A DNA stretch of 64,000 nt, taken from Anaerosomatales bacterium (lineage in GTDB: Bacteria > Actinomycetota > Coriobacteriia > Anaerosomatales > SLCP01). The stretch is taken from assembly GCA_029210645.1 (NCBI GenBank), contig JARGFT010000003.1, forward strand, positions 1 through 64,000, in the 5' to 3' direction. Position numbers and translations under genes: made by a program. The notes under the pieces are model-generated. The model was not told the DNA's origin and ran no database searches. It worked only from the letters and a program-made list of their open reading frames with translations. Below are positions 10,033 to 17,993 of the stretch, in pieces (the first letter of the stretch is position 1; every line of letters starts with the position of its first letter).

Positions 10033-10296
10033 CTACCTGCCGCGGCGGCCGTCGACCTTGCCGCTGACCACCGGGACGGTGTAGGGCACGAGCGCCATCT
10101 CGCGTGCGCGCTTGACCGCGACTGAGAGCTGGTGCTGGTGCTGGGCGCAGTTGCCCGAGACCCGGCGCGGCTTGATCTTGCCGCGGTCGGTCATGAACTT
10201 CCGCAGCATCTGTACGTCTTTGTAGTCGATGTACTCGACCTTGTCCTTGCAGAAGGCGCAGTACTTGCGCCTCGGCTTGCGTACGTAATCGGACAC
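10033..10296 (-). CDS. rpsR: 30S ribosomal protein S18
   Basis: [45 protein letters not shown]. Confidence 0.97.
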   Translation of the reverse strand: MSDYVRKPRRKYCAFCKDKVEYIDYKDVQMLRKFMTDRGKIKPRRVSGNCAQHQHQLSVAVKRAREMALVPYTVPVVSGKVDGRRGR

Positions 10297-10391
10297 GTCC
10301 GATCCTCCTTTCGCCTCTCTCGAAGCGACGCTTTCAACATGACGCGGACCGTTGGCGGGAGGGATCCGCCCTCCGGCCCGCTGCTACGTTC

Positions 10392-10805
10392 CTAGAACGG
10401 GATCTCGTCGTCAGACGGGAGATCCGCTGCCTCCGGCGCGGCGAACGTGCGTCCGCCACCCCCGCCGCCCTCACCGCGCGAGGACATGAACTCGATCTCG
10501 TCGACAACGACTTCGAGCTTCGAGCGCTTCTCGCCCTGCTGGCTCTCCCACGAGCTGAAGCGAAGCTTGCCTTCGATGGCGACCTTCTGCCCCTTGCTCA
10601 GGTACTGTGCCAGGGCCTCGGCACGCGTGCCGAAGATCGTGCAGTCCACGAAGTTGGGTACGTCTTCCCACTCGCCGGTCTGCTGGTTCTTGCGGCGGTC
10701 GTTCACCGCAACACCAAGCTTGAGCACGGCCATACCACCAGAAGTCGAACGCAACTCCGGGTCGCGGGTAAGGTTCCCGCTGATCACGACTCGATTGATA
10801 CTCAT
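10392..10805 (-). CDS. ssb: Single-stranded DNA-binding protein
   Basis: MSINRVVISGNLTRDPELRSTSGGMAVLKLGVAVNDR...DDEIPF tail. Confidence 0.97.
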   Translation of the reverse strand: MSINRVVISGNLTRDPELRSTSGGMAVLKLGVAVNDRRKNQQTGEWEDVPNFVDCTIFGTRAEALAQYLSKGQKVAIEGKLRFSSWESQQGEKRSKLEVVVDEIEFMSSRGEGGGGGGRTFAAPEAADLPSDDEIPF

Positions 10806-10880
10806 CTCAAACCACCACCTGTTTCTCGAAGCGAACACCGGCCACACCGCACCGGTGAACCGCCTGTGTGCTGCGTGCGA

Positions 10881-11174
10881 CTACTCGCGGTCGTCGCGAC
10901 GAAGGATCATGTAGCGGAACACCGGGTCAGTGATGTGCAGCACGCGGTCGATCTCGGCGATCGCATCGGGGGTGTTGTGGAAGTTGATGAGCACGTAGTC
11001 GCCATCGGTCGCGTCGTTGATCTCGAACGCAAGCCGGCGCTTGCCCCATGATTCGACGGCGTCGACGACGCCCCCCTCGGCGGTGATGAGACCCTGAGCC
11101 TTCTCGACGAGCCCCTCACGGGTCTCCTCGTCCAGGCTCGGGTCGAACAAGAGCAACATTTCGTAAGCCTTCAT
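10881..11174 (-). CDS. rpsF: 30S ribosomal protein S6
   Basis: MKAYEMLLLFDPSLDEETREGLVEKAQGLI. Confidence 0.96.
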   Translation of the reverse strand: MKAYEMLLLFDPSLDEETREGLVEKAQGLITAEGGVVDAVESWGKRRLAFEINDATDGDYVLINFHNTPDAIAEIDRVLHITDPVFRYMILRRDDRE

Positions 11175-11180
11175 GTGTCA

Positions 11181-11230
11181 CCTCCTCCGGGCTAAGCGGC
11201 TCCGGGACCATGAAGGCAGCTGCCCGGAGC
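11181..11230 (-). promoter_or_regulatory. Structured 5' leader of rpsF (candidate S6:S18 autoregulatory leader)
   Basis: On minus strand GCTCCGGGC, CCCGGAGC and GCCCGGAG occur in order, the last overlapping the GGAGGAGG Shine-Dalgarno. Confidence 0.45.
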
Positions 11231-11254
11231 AGGAAAATGAGCCCTCGCAGTGTA

Positions 11255-12355
11255 TCACCGAGCTACCACTGCGGCAACATCCTGTCGTTCGACTGTGACA
11301 GCAACCTCCGGAACCGGGGCCGAGCGCCAGACGGGCCACAGCAGTGCGGCACCGAGCACCGCGGCCAGCGCTGCAATCGCCGAGACGGGCAGGGGTGCTT
11401 CCCTCATCGCCTCGGCGCGCCGGTCAACCGCCAGTGAGGACACTCCGGCGTCGGGGATGACCCCCGCAACGCTGATACTCGCACGCGCCCGCCCCGGCCC
11501 CGAAAGTGCGGCGGGCGCTGCGACGTCGGGAGCAGAGGCGGCCTCAGCGCTCGCGCTCCCGGCACGCATCTCGACCGGCGCACCGACTCCCGATGCGACC
11601 GGGACACTGCTCGCCGCCGGTGGACTCTCCCCGAGCACCCCGCCCGACGGCAGTGTCACGCCGTGCGCAGGCACGGGCTGAGCCCCCGTCACCCCAACCG
11701 CTGAGCCCTGAGAAGACGGTGCCCTCATCGGTTCGACGCGGGAGGTCTCGGGAACCGGGTCTGCACTCGGACCACCGGCCACCGCGACCGGTGACGGAGC
11801 GGCGGGCACGAGGGCGGGGTCGACCGGGACGGAAACCGGCTCGGCCATGTCGTTCGCGGCCGCAGCCGGGGGCTGCAGCAAGAACGCCATCGGATCGATG
11901 TAGAGCGAGCCGCGCCGGGCCCCCAGGTGGAGATGTGACTCACCGGACGAACGGTCGCCGCTGGGGGCAAGAGTCCCGATCCGTGCCCCCGCCGCAAGCG
12001 TGTCGCCGGCGCTGACAACCGCCTCGGACAGCGGCATATAGGTCAGCCGCAGGTCACCGCTCTCTACAGTGACTGCGATGGTGGTGGCTCCCTCGCCTGC
12101 GGGCACGCGGCCCGAGAAAGTGACGGTCCCGGCGAGCACACCGGTGACTGCAGTACCTCCCGTGGCCGCAAGGTCCACTCCGCGGTGCACCGAGCTGGTT
12201 CCGTTCTCCCCGACGTAGCTCGAACCGAACCCCAGCACGACCGGGGCGGTGCCTGGCAGCGGCCAGCCCTGATCGGCACCATCGGCTGCGGCGATGCCTG
12301 TGAAGAGGACGCCGACCAGAAGCAGTCCTGCGAAGCGGAGTACACGCGCGCACAT
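11255..12355 (-). CDS. M23 family metallopeptidase with signal peptide, Ala/Pro-rich region and C-terminal TM segment
   Basis: HRGVDLAATGGTAVTGVLAGTVTF...ESHLHLGARRG (Zn ligand pattern). Confidence 0.88.
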   Translation of the reverse strand: MCARVLRFAGLLLVGVLFTGIAAADGADQGWPLPGTAPVVLGFGSSYVGENGTSSVHRGVDLAATGGTAVTGVLAGTVTFSGRVPAGEGATTIAVTVESGDLRLTYMPLSEAVVSAGDTLAAGARIGTLAPSGDRSSGESHLHLGARRGSLYIDPMAFLLQPPAAAANDMAEPVSVPVDPALVPAAPSPVAVAGGPSADPVPETSRVEPMRAPSSQGSAVGVTGAQPVPAHGVTLPSGGVLGESPPAASSVPVASGVGAPVEMRAGSASAEAASAPDVAAPAALSGPGRARASISVAGVIPDAGVSSLAVDRRAEAMREAPLPVSAIAALAAVLGAALLWPVWRSAPVPEVAVTVERQDVAAVVAR

Positions 12356-12508
12356 CACATACCTCCCGACTGACCGGGCCACGCAGGAGGTCGAGGGGAC
12401 GTGGCGCTCTACGAACAAGTGTTCGACATCGGGCGGCGGAATCCTGCCTGGGGATCGGAGAATCTCGCAAGAGCAACGGCCGCCCGGAGGCGACCGCGAT
12501 GATGGTGT

Positions 12509-12584
12509 TGGAGCGGGCAACGGGTCTCGAACCCGCGACCTACAGCTTGGGAAGCTGTCGCTCTACCTACTGAGCTATGCCCGC
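12509..12584 (-). tRNA. tRNA-Gly(CCC), CCA encoded
   Basis: gcgggcatagctcagtaggtagagcgacagcttcccaagctgtaggtcgcgggttcgagacccgttgcccgctcca folds as cloverleaf; anticodon loop TTCCCAA. Confidence 0.95.
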
Positions 12585-12632
12585 ATATCGGTTCCGCATC
12601 GTACCGCACCGCCCGGGAGCGCGGCAACTACG

Positions 12633-13301
12633 CTACGAGCCGGTCAGCGCCTTCTTCAGCGCCTTCTCGTGCGCAACCGCGGTGAATGCGATGACCTGGT
12701 CGCCGGGTTGCAGCAGCGTGTCGCCGTGCACCGTCACGACCTCGTCGTCTTCGCGAACGATCGCAACGAGGATGCAGTCGCTGGGCAGGTCCAGCTCGGA
12801 GACCGCCTTGTTGCATACAACGCACCGGTCGGTGGGCAATTCGATCTCGATGATCGCCATGTTGCCTTTGCGAAGCGCGATCAGCGTGCGGATATCACCG
12901 ACCGTCGCCTCCTCCTCGATCATGCGCGAGATGATGGTGGTCGAGGAGATCGCTTCGATCCCCAGGGCGTTGAAGATGTGCTCGTTCTTCGGGTTGTTGA
13001 CGCGAGCGAGCGCCCTCGGCACGCCGAACGCCACCTTGGCAAGCTGGCAGGCGACGAGGTTGTCATCGTCGTCCCCGGTGGCGGAAGCGAACACCTCAGC
13101 CCGCCCGACCCCCGCGTCTTCCTGGTACGCGGCATCGCAGCCATCGCCGTGGATGACGAGCGCCCGGCCGGGCAGTTCGGCAACGAGTTTCTCGACGATC
13201 TCGGCGCGCTTCTCTATCAGCCCGACCTCGTGGCCGGATTCCAACATCGTGCGAGCGAGATAGGAGCCGACCTTGCCACCGCCGTTGATGACGATGTACA
13301 T
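12633..13301 (-). CDS. trkA: TrkA family potassium uptake regulatory protein
   Basis: MYIVINGGGKVGSYLARTMLESGHEVGLIEK (TrkA_N), TrkA_C. Confidence 0.9.
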   Translation of the reverse strand: MYIVINGGGKVGSYLARTMLESGHEVGLIEKRAEIVEKLVAELPGRALVIHGDGCDAAYQEDAGVGRAEVFASATGDDDDNLVACQLAKVAFGVPRALARVNNPKNEHIFNALGIEAISSTTIISRMIEEEATVGDIRTLIALRKGNMAIIEIELPTDRCVVCNKAVSELDLPSDCILVAIVREDDEVVTVHGDTLLQPGDQVIAFTAVAHEKALKKALTGS

Positions 13302-13305
13302 GCGC

Positions 13306-13947
13306 TCACTCCTCCATGTAGCGCTCGATCTTGCCGAACGCCTCTTCTTTGACCGACGCCATCACGATGTCGCCTGCGTGCAGTACGGCCTCGGGTTCCG
13401 GCACGAACATCTCATCGCCACGCGAGATGGCGGCGATGCGGAAGCGCCGGGCGATCTCGATGTCGCCCACTCGCTTGCCCTCGACCGCCGCGCTCGCCTT
13501 GAACTGCACGATCTCGACGTCACCCAGCGCTGAGACGTGGTGCCCGTGTCCCACCTTGATCTTGTCGAGGAGGACCTCGGCCACGAGCGTCGTGCCGCAC
13601 ACGTAATCGAGCCCCAGCTGCTGGTAGGTACGCTCGCGCTGCGGGTTGTACAGCCGCGCGACGACGTGCTGCACGCCGAAGATCTTGCGCGCCACCTCAG
13701 CAGCCATCAGGTTCGTGTTGTCGAGGTTGGTCACGGCCGCAAAGGCGTGCGCCTCACGGATGCCGGCCTCCTCCAAGACGTCCTCGTCGAACCCGAGGCC
13801 CTTGATGGTCACGCCGTTGAAGATGGTGCCGAGCCTACGGAACGCCTCGGCGCTCTTGTCTATCACGACAACGTTGTGGCCCTCTATGGACAGAAGGGTC
13901 GCCAGCTGCGATCCGACTCGTCCGCACCCGACTACGATGACGTTCAT
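13306..13947 (-). CDS. trkA: TrkA family potassium uptake regulatory protein
   Basis: MNVIVVGCGRVGSQLATLLSIEGHNVVVIDK. Confidence 0.92.
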   Translation of the reverse strand: MNVIVVGCGRVGSQLATLLSIEGHNVVVIDKSAEAFRRLGTIFNGVTIKGLGFDEDVLEEAGIREAHAFAAVTNLDNTNLMAAEVARKIFGVQHVVARLYNPQRERTYQQLGLDYVCGTTLVAEVLLDKIKVGHGHHVSALGDVEIVQFKASAAVEGKRVGDIEIARRFRIAAISRGDEMFVPEPEAVLHAGDIVMASVKEEAFGKIERYMEE

Positions 13948-14095
13948 CTGCGCTCCCTGCCTCCGCCTGCCGACGTGGCATCGTCCCGGCACCGGTCATG
14001 GGACGCTACTCCCTCGGCAAGGGGGTGTCAACCGGACGCACAGCGGGCGCCGGGAGAGTCCCGACGCCCGCCGAATCACACCCTCTTACGGGCGA

Positions 14096-14242
14096 TTACT
14101 TGCCGATCTTGAACATCTTGGTGCCGCACTCGGGGCAGACACCCTGGGTCGCCGGACGGCCGTTCTTCATGGTGATGGCCTGGGCGTCCTTCATCTCCCG
14201 CTTCTCCTTGCACTTGACGCAGTAGCCTTCCTTCGCAGCCAT
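14096..14242 (-). CDS. DUF5679-like small zinc-ribbon protein (48 aa)
   Basis: Hand translation: MAAKEGYCVKCKEKREMKDAQAITMKNGRPATQGVCPECGTKMFKIGK; RBS gagaggag upstream. Below ORF-track size cutoff. Confidence 0.88.
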   Translation of the reverse strand: MAAKEGYCVKCKEKREMKDAQAITMKNGRPATQGVCPECGTKMFKIGK

Positions 14243-14365
14243 GCAACGCTCCTCTCATACCGGTACGGACGTGCCCCGACCGCGTGTGGCGGCGGGCATT
14301 AAGCCAGGAATCCCCTCGTGCGAGAACTTCCTCGACAGTCATGTTTGCACTTCCTGAGGCGCTTG

Positions 14366-15037
14366 TCATTCCCTCTCCCCCTCGGGATGGGGCCGAGTGC
14401 GTCGCCCACACAGCGCCAGGAGCGCCGCTCCGGCGAGCGATAGTGCGCCCCAGATGCCACCCGAGGCGACCCAGAAGGGCTCGGGGAAGAGCCGGATGAG
14501 GAGCGCGTCCGCCGGGAACTGCCACGTGCCCTTCTCGAAGAAGAGCGCGTGAAAGCCGGCGAAGAAGCGGTCGAAGTCGGCAAGCGCGATCACCGCAGCA
14601 AGCGCCGCGAGCGCGACGACGAACAGGGCGCCGGCGTGAAGTGAGAGCGCCAGCTCGCGTCGGCGGCGGAGTTGCAGCACAACGACAACCCAAACGATCG
14701 CCGCACCCGTGACGAGCAGCGTGACGGTGCGTGCGGCGGCAAGCACCACCCGCACGTCATCGAGGTGAGAGGTCGCGCTCTCGTCGAAGGCCGGGCGACC
14801 GTCGGCCAGGCTGGCCGGCAGCGTGGCTCCCGGCTCGTCGGCGACGAAGGCGCGGACACCCTCGGCAAGCGCACGTGCCTGCTCGACGTCAAGATCAGCC
14901 CGCGCGGGAGCGTCCACCCACACGACCAGTGTGCGCGTGTACGCGGGGAGCAGCATCAGCCGAAGAGGGAGGCCGATCACGGCAAGCGCAAGGCCGAACC
15001 CCGCCACCAGCGAGGCGAGACGCCATCCCGTTGTCAT
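14366..15037 (-). CDS. TIGR01906/DUF1461 family membrane protein
   Basis: DFDRFFAGFHALFFEKGTWQFPADALLIRLFPEPFW. Confidence 0.85.
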   Translation of the reverse strand: MTTGWRLASLVAGFGLALAVIGLPLRLMLLPAYTRTLVVWVDAPARADLDVEQARALAEGVRAFVADEPGATLPASLADGRPAFDESATSHLDDVRVVLAAARTVTLLVTGAAIVWVVVVLQLRRRRELALSLHAGALFVVALAALAAVIALADFDRFFAGFHALFFEKGTWQFPADALLIRLFPEPFWVASGGIWGALSLAGAALLALCGRRTRPHPEGERE

Positions 15038-16209
15038 GCCGGTGCACCGGCGAAGATGACGCGATTGCCGCCGCCGGTCAGGGCCGCATGAAGTGCCTCG
15101 TCGGTCGCGGAGAGCAGCGTATCAAGCGTCGGGCCGTTCTCCGGGTAGGTGGCCACCCCGATGCTCACGGTGACGCTCGCGTCTTCCAGCCTCAGGCTCT
15201 CGACCGCCGAGCGGAGCGCCTCTCCGACGGCAAGCGCATCGCCCGGACCGGGAGGCCCGCCCGCCGTTCCCTCAACGAGCAGCACGGCGAACTCCTCGCC
15301 GCCGAAGCGACTGAGCACGTTGGCGTCGTTTGAGCCCCCGACGCAGCACTCCTCGAGGGTGCGCGCGAGCGCATCGGCGACAGAAGCGATCATCGCGTCC
15401 CCTCGCGTGATGCCAAACACCTCGTTGAAGCGAGCCAGATCATCGATGTCTAGCATGAGTACGGCGAAGGGGTGCGTGTCTCGCTCGGCACGAAGAACCT
15501 CGCCCGAGAGCGACCTGAGGAAGTACTTGCGGTCGTACAGGCCGGTCTTTTCATCAACGATCGAAGCCTCGGCCAGCTGTCTCTCCCTGGAGCGCAGCTC
15601 CGATGTCATCAGTGTGGCGACCATCGCGATGCCGCCGAGCACCGTCACCTGCCACAGGTAGCGCACGGCTACGAAGGTCCTGCTGGCGTGCAAGTCGCCG
15701 AAGGTGAAGGGTATCTCCACGTGTACGAGCAGCCCGAAGTACTCGCCCCAGACAACCACGCCGTAGGCGAGCGCGCTGAAGCCCGCGACGATCCATGCGT
15801 CGCGCGACCGTGGAAGAATGAACGCTGCTTCGAGCACGAACAGGGCATACATCGCGTAGAACCACGAGTTGACGCCCCCCGAGTAGTACACGAGCACGGA
15901 GACGACGATGACGTCGAAGAGCAGCTGGGCGTGGTTGAGGAAGGCGATGTTGCCGAGGCGCTTGTACGTGAGGTGGTAGTACGCGTTGTAGAGGCAGGCG
16001 AAGGCCACGGCCAGCGCCGGCACGCGGATGTTCGGTGCGAGCTCTGCCCACGACGCCTCGGTCCCGTATATCCATACGCCGAGAAGCGTGAAGACGCTCA
16101 AGACCGCTACAAGCGCCCATCGCACGTGGATGACAAGACCGACCCGCGCGATGTTCGCCTGCAGGGCCTCGATGTCGTAACGAGTCGGCCGCTCGCGCCA
16201 TGACACCAT
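15034..16209 (-). CDS. Membrane-bound GGDEF diguanylate cyclase
   Basis: N-terminal TM segments; LTDELTGLYDRKYFLRSL-like VDEKTGLYDRKYFLRSLSGE and FGGEEFAVLLVEG. The ORF upstream of about 16209 is judged spurious. Confidence 0.88.
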   Translation of the reverse strand: MVSWRERPTRYDIEALQANIARVGLVIHVRWALVAVLSVFTLLGVWIYGTEASWAELAPNIRVPALAVAFACLYNAYYHLTYKRLGNIAFLNHAQLLFDVIVVSVLVYYSGGVNSWFYAMYALFVLEAAFILPRSRDAWIVAGFSALAYGVVVWGEYFGLLVHVEIPFTFGDLHASRTFVAVRYLWQVTVLGGIAMVATLMTSELRSRERQLAEASIVDEKTGLYDRKYFLRSLSGEVLRAERDTHPFAVLMLDIDDLARFNEVFGITRGDAMIASVADALARTLEECCVGGSNDANVLSRFGGEEFAVLLVEGTAGGPPGPGDALAVGEALRSAVESLRLEDASVTVSIGVATYPENGPTLDTLLSATDEALHAALTGGGNRVIFAGAPA

Positions 16210-16335
16210 CGCGCGACGCGCGAGCGCTTTCGTGAGGCGGTTCGGGCTGACCACACAGGCTCCCAGGCAACGGGTGCGACACGGCATCACAAATCCAGGC
16301 ACAGTATACTGGACGCACGCGAGCCCACGGAGTCG

Positions 16336-17307
16336 ATGCCCATGAACCCCGCCCTCGTGCAGGCGGAGATAGCACAGCTCATCCAAACGCTCGGCGCCAT
16401 CGGCACTCCGCTGCAGGCGCTCCTGCCTGCGGCTGCGGTGCTGCTTGTCGCGCTCGCCGCCGTGCCAGCGTGGCGACCGCTCCTCGGCCCGGCGGTTGCC
16501 GCCAGCGCCTTCATGCTGCTGCTTGGCGAGATCGTGCTTGCGTGGTTCCATTGGCGCCTCTACGACCTTGCCGTGGTGATGAGCCCCGATACCGGACGCA
16601 TCGTGGGACGGGTGGCGGTGCCGCTGTGGGTCGAGTCCGAGAAGCTCTACGTGTGGGCGCTGGCGCTCGCGCTCATGGCGGTCCTCATCCGTAGGCACCG
16701 GCAGGAACTGCTCCCCGGCGTGGCGGTCATACTCGCCGTGCTCATGGCCGGAGCCGCGATCTGGGGCAAGCCCTTCACCGAGCCGCTGCCCTCCTTCCTC
16801 GGCCAGTACCTGGGCTACCTGCAGGCAATGGGGAGCGGCGACCCGGCACGCATGTTCGGCGCGTACCAGGGCATGGAGGGCGCGCGCCAGTTCTACTACA
16901 ACACCATCTACATGTGGGTGCACCCGCCGGCGCTGTTCTTCGCCTACGCTACCTTCGCGATCTCGTTCATCGCCACGCTGATCATGGTGCGCGAGCGCCA
17001 CTCGGCCTTCGAGACCACCGCGTACCGGTGGGCGCGTTTGGGCTACCTGCCGCTGACCGCGGGCATGCTGCTCGGCTTCCCGTGGGCCATCATCGCCTGG
17101 CAGGGCGAGAGCTGGTGGTGGTCGGGCAAGGTCAACATGTCGATCATGATGTGGGTCCTCTACACCGCCCTGCTGCACGCGCGGCTCTACCTGCGACGAC
17201 GCGGCATGTGGCGCTGGGTTGCCACCATCTCGATCATCGCGTTCCTGGTCCTGATGCTGACCTACCTTGCTACCTACATCGTCCCCGGCGCGCACAGCTA
17301 CCTGTGA
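16336..17307 (+). CDS. CcsA/CcmF-like cytochrome c assembly membrane protein
   Basis: WWD-like segment GFPWAIIAWQGESWWWSGKVNMSIMMWVLYTALLHARLYLRRR; multiple TM segments, MWVHPPALFFAYATFAISF. Confidence 0.75.
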   Translation: MPMNPALVQAEIAQLIQTLGAIGTPLQALLPAAAVLLVALAAVPAWRPLLGPAVAASAFMLLLGEIVLAWFHWRLYDLAVVMSPDTGRIVGRVAVPLWVESEKLYVWALALALMAVLIRRHRQELLPGVAVILAVLMAGAAIWGKPFTEPLPSFLGQYLGYLQAMGSGDPARMFGAYQGMEGARQFYYNTIYMWVHPPALFFAYATFAISFIATLIMVRERHSAFETTAYRWARLGYLPLTAGMLLGFPWAIIAWQGESWWWSGKVNMSIMMWVLYTALLHARLYLRRRGMWRWVATISIIAFLVLMLTYLATYIVPGAHSYL

Positions 17308-17308
17308 G

Positions 17309-17971
17309 ATGAGTGAGATGACCGATCCGGTACGCCACAAGAACTGGGACTTCGCCCTGACGGTGATCACCGTGGCGCTGCTCGGCACGCTCGGTGTGCA
17401 GTCGTTCATCGGCACCGTCTACGTCTGGTGGGCCGCTACGGCGATACCGGGCTTCGAGGTCTCGGGTTACGGCCGGTTCGTCTGGTGGATGAACGCGATC
17501 GCCGCGCCCCAGGTGATCGCGCTCGTCGTGGCGATGGGGCTGTGCGTCCCCAAGCGGCTCTTCGGCCGGACCGCGCTCGTCGTGGTCTCCGGAGCGATGA
17601 TCGCCGTCGGCCTGGGGGCGTGGGCGTTGACGGGCAGCTTCGGAAACGGGCTCGCCGTGTACCTCGCGCTGGCTGCGCTGATACAGGCGGTTGTCGTGGT
17701 CATGACGGTGGCGGGCGCGCGCGGGCCTTCCTATCTTACGGAAGGGCGGCTCGTTAAGACCGGATCGGGACTGCTGCACCAGGGGTTCATCGGCTTCGCC
17801 TTCGTGGTGGTGGCACTCCAGCGCTCCGCGTTCATGCTCCCGGCGTTTTGGATCGCAACAGCGCTGACACTCCTCGGAACCCTGCTCGCCTTCTATGCGG
17901 ACCGGTTCGCCTGGCGCAAGACCGTGCGCGTGGAGGTGGACCGCTCCTTCGCCGACGAGCCACAGGGGTAG
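17309..17971 (+). CDS. Polytopic membrane protein, probable partner of the CcsA-like gene
   Basis: 1-nt gap after the CcsA-like ORF; about 6 TM segments, GLLHQGFIGFAFVVVALQ. Confidence 0.6.
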   Translation: MSEMTDPVRHKNWDFALTVITVALLGTLGVQSFIGTVYVWWAATAIPGFEVSGYGRFVWWMNAIAAPQVIALVVAMGLCVPKRLFGRTALVVVSGAMIAVGLGAWALTGSFGNGLAVYLALAALIQAVVVVMTVAGARGPSYLTEGRLVKTGSGLLHQGFIGFAFVVVALQRSAFMLPAFWIATALTLLGTLLAFYADRFAWRKTVRVEVDRSFADEPQG

Positions 17972-17993
17972 TGAACGGGTTCGGAGTTCGCGG

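Noticed and set aside
16210-17415. N-terminal extension of the minus-strand GGDEF ORF
   Set aside because: Overlaps the well-supported CcsA-like gene on the other strand; real start put at about 16209.
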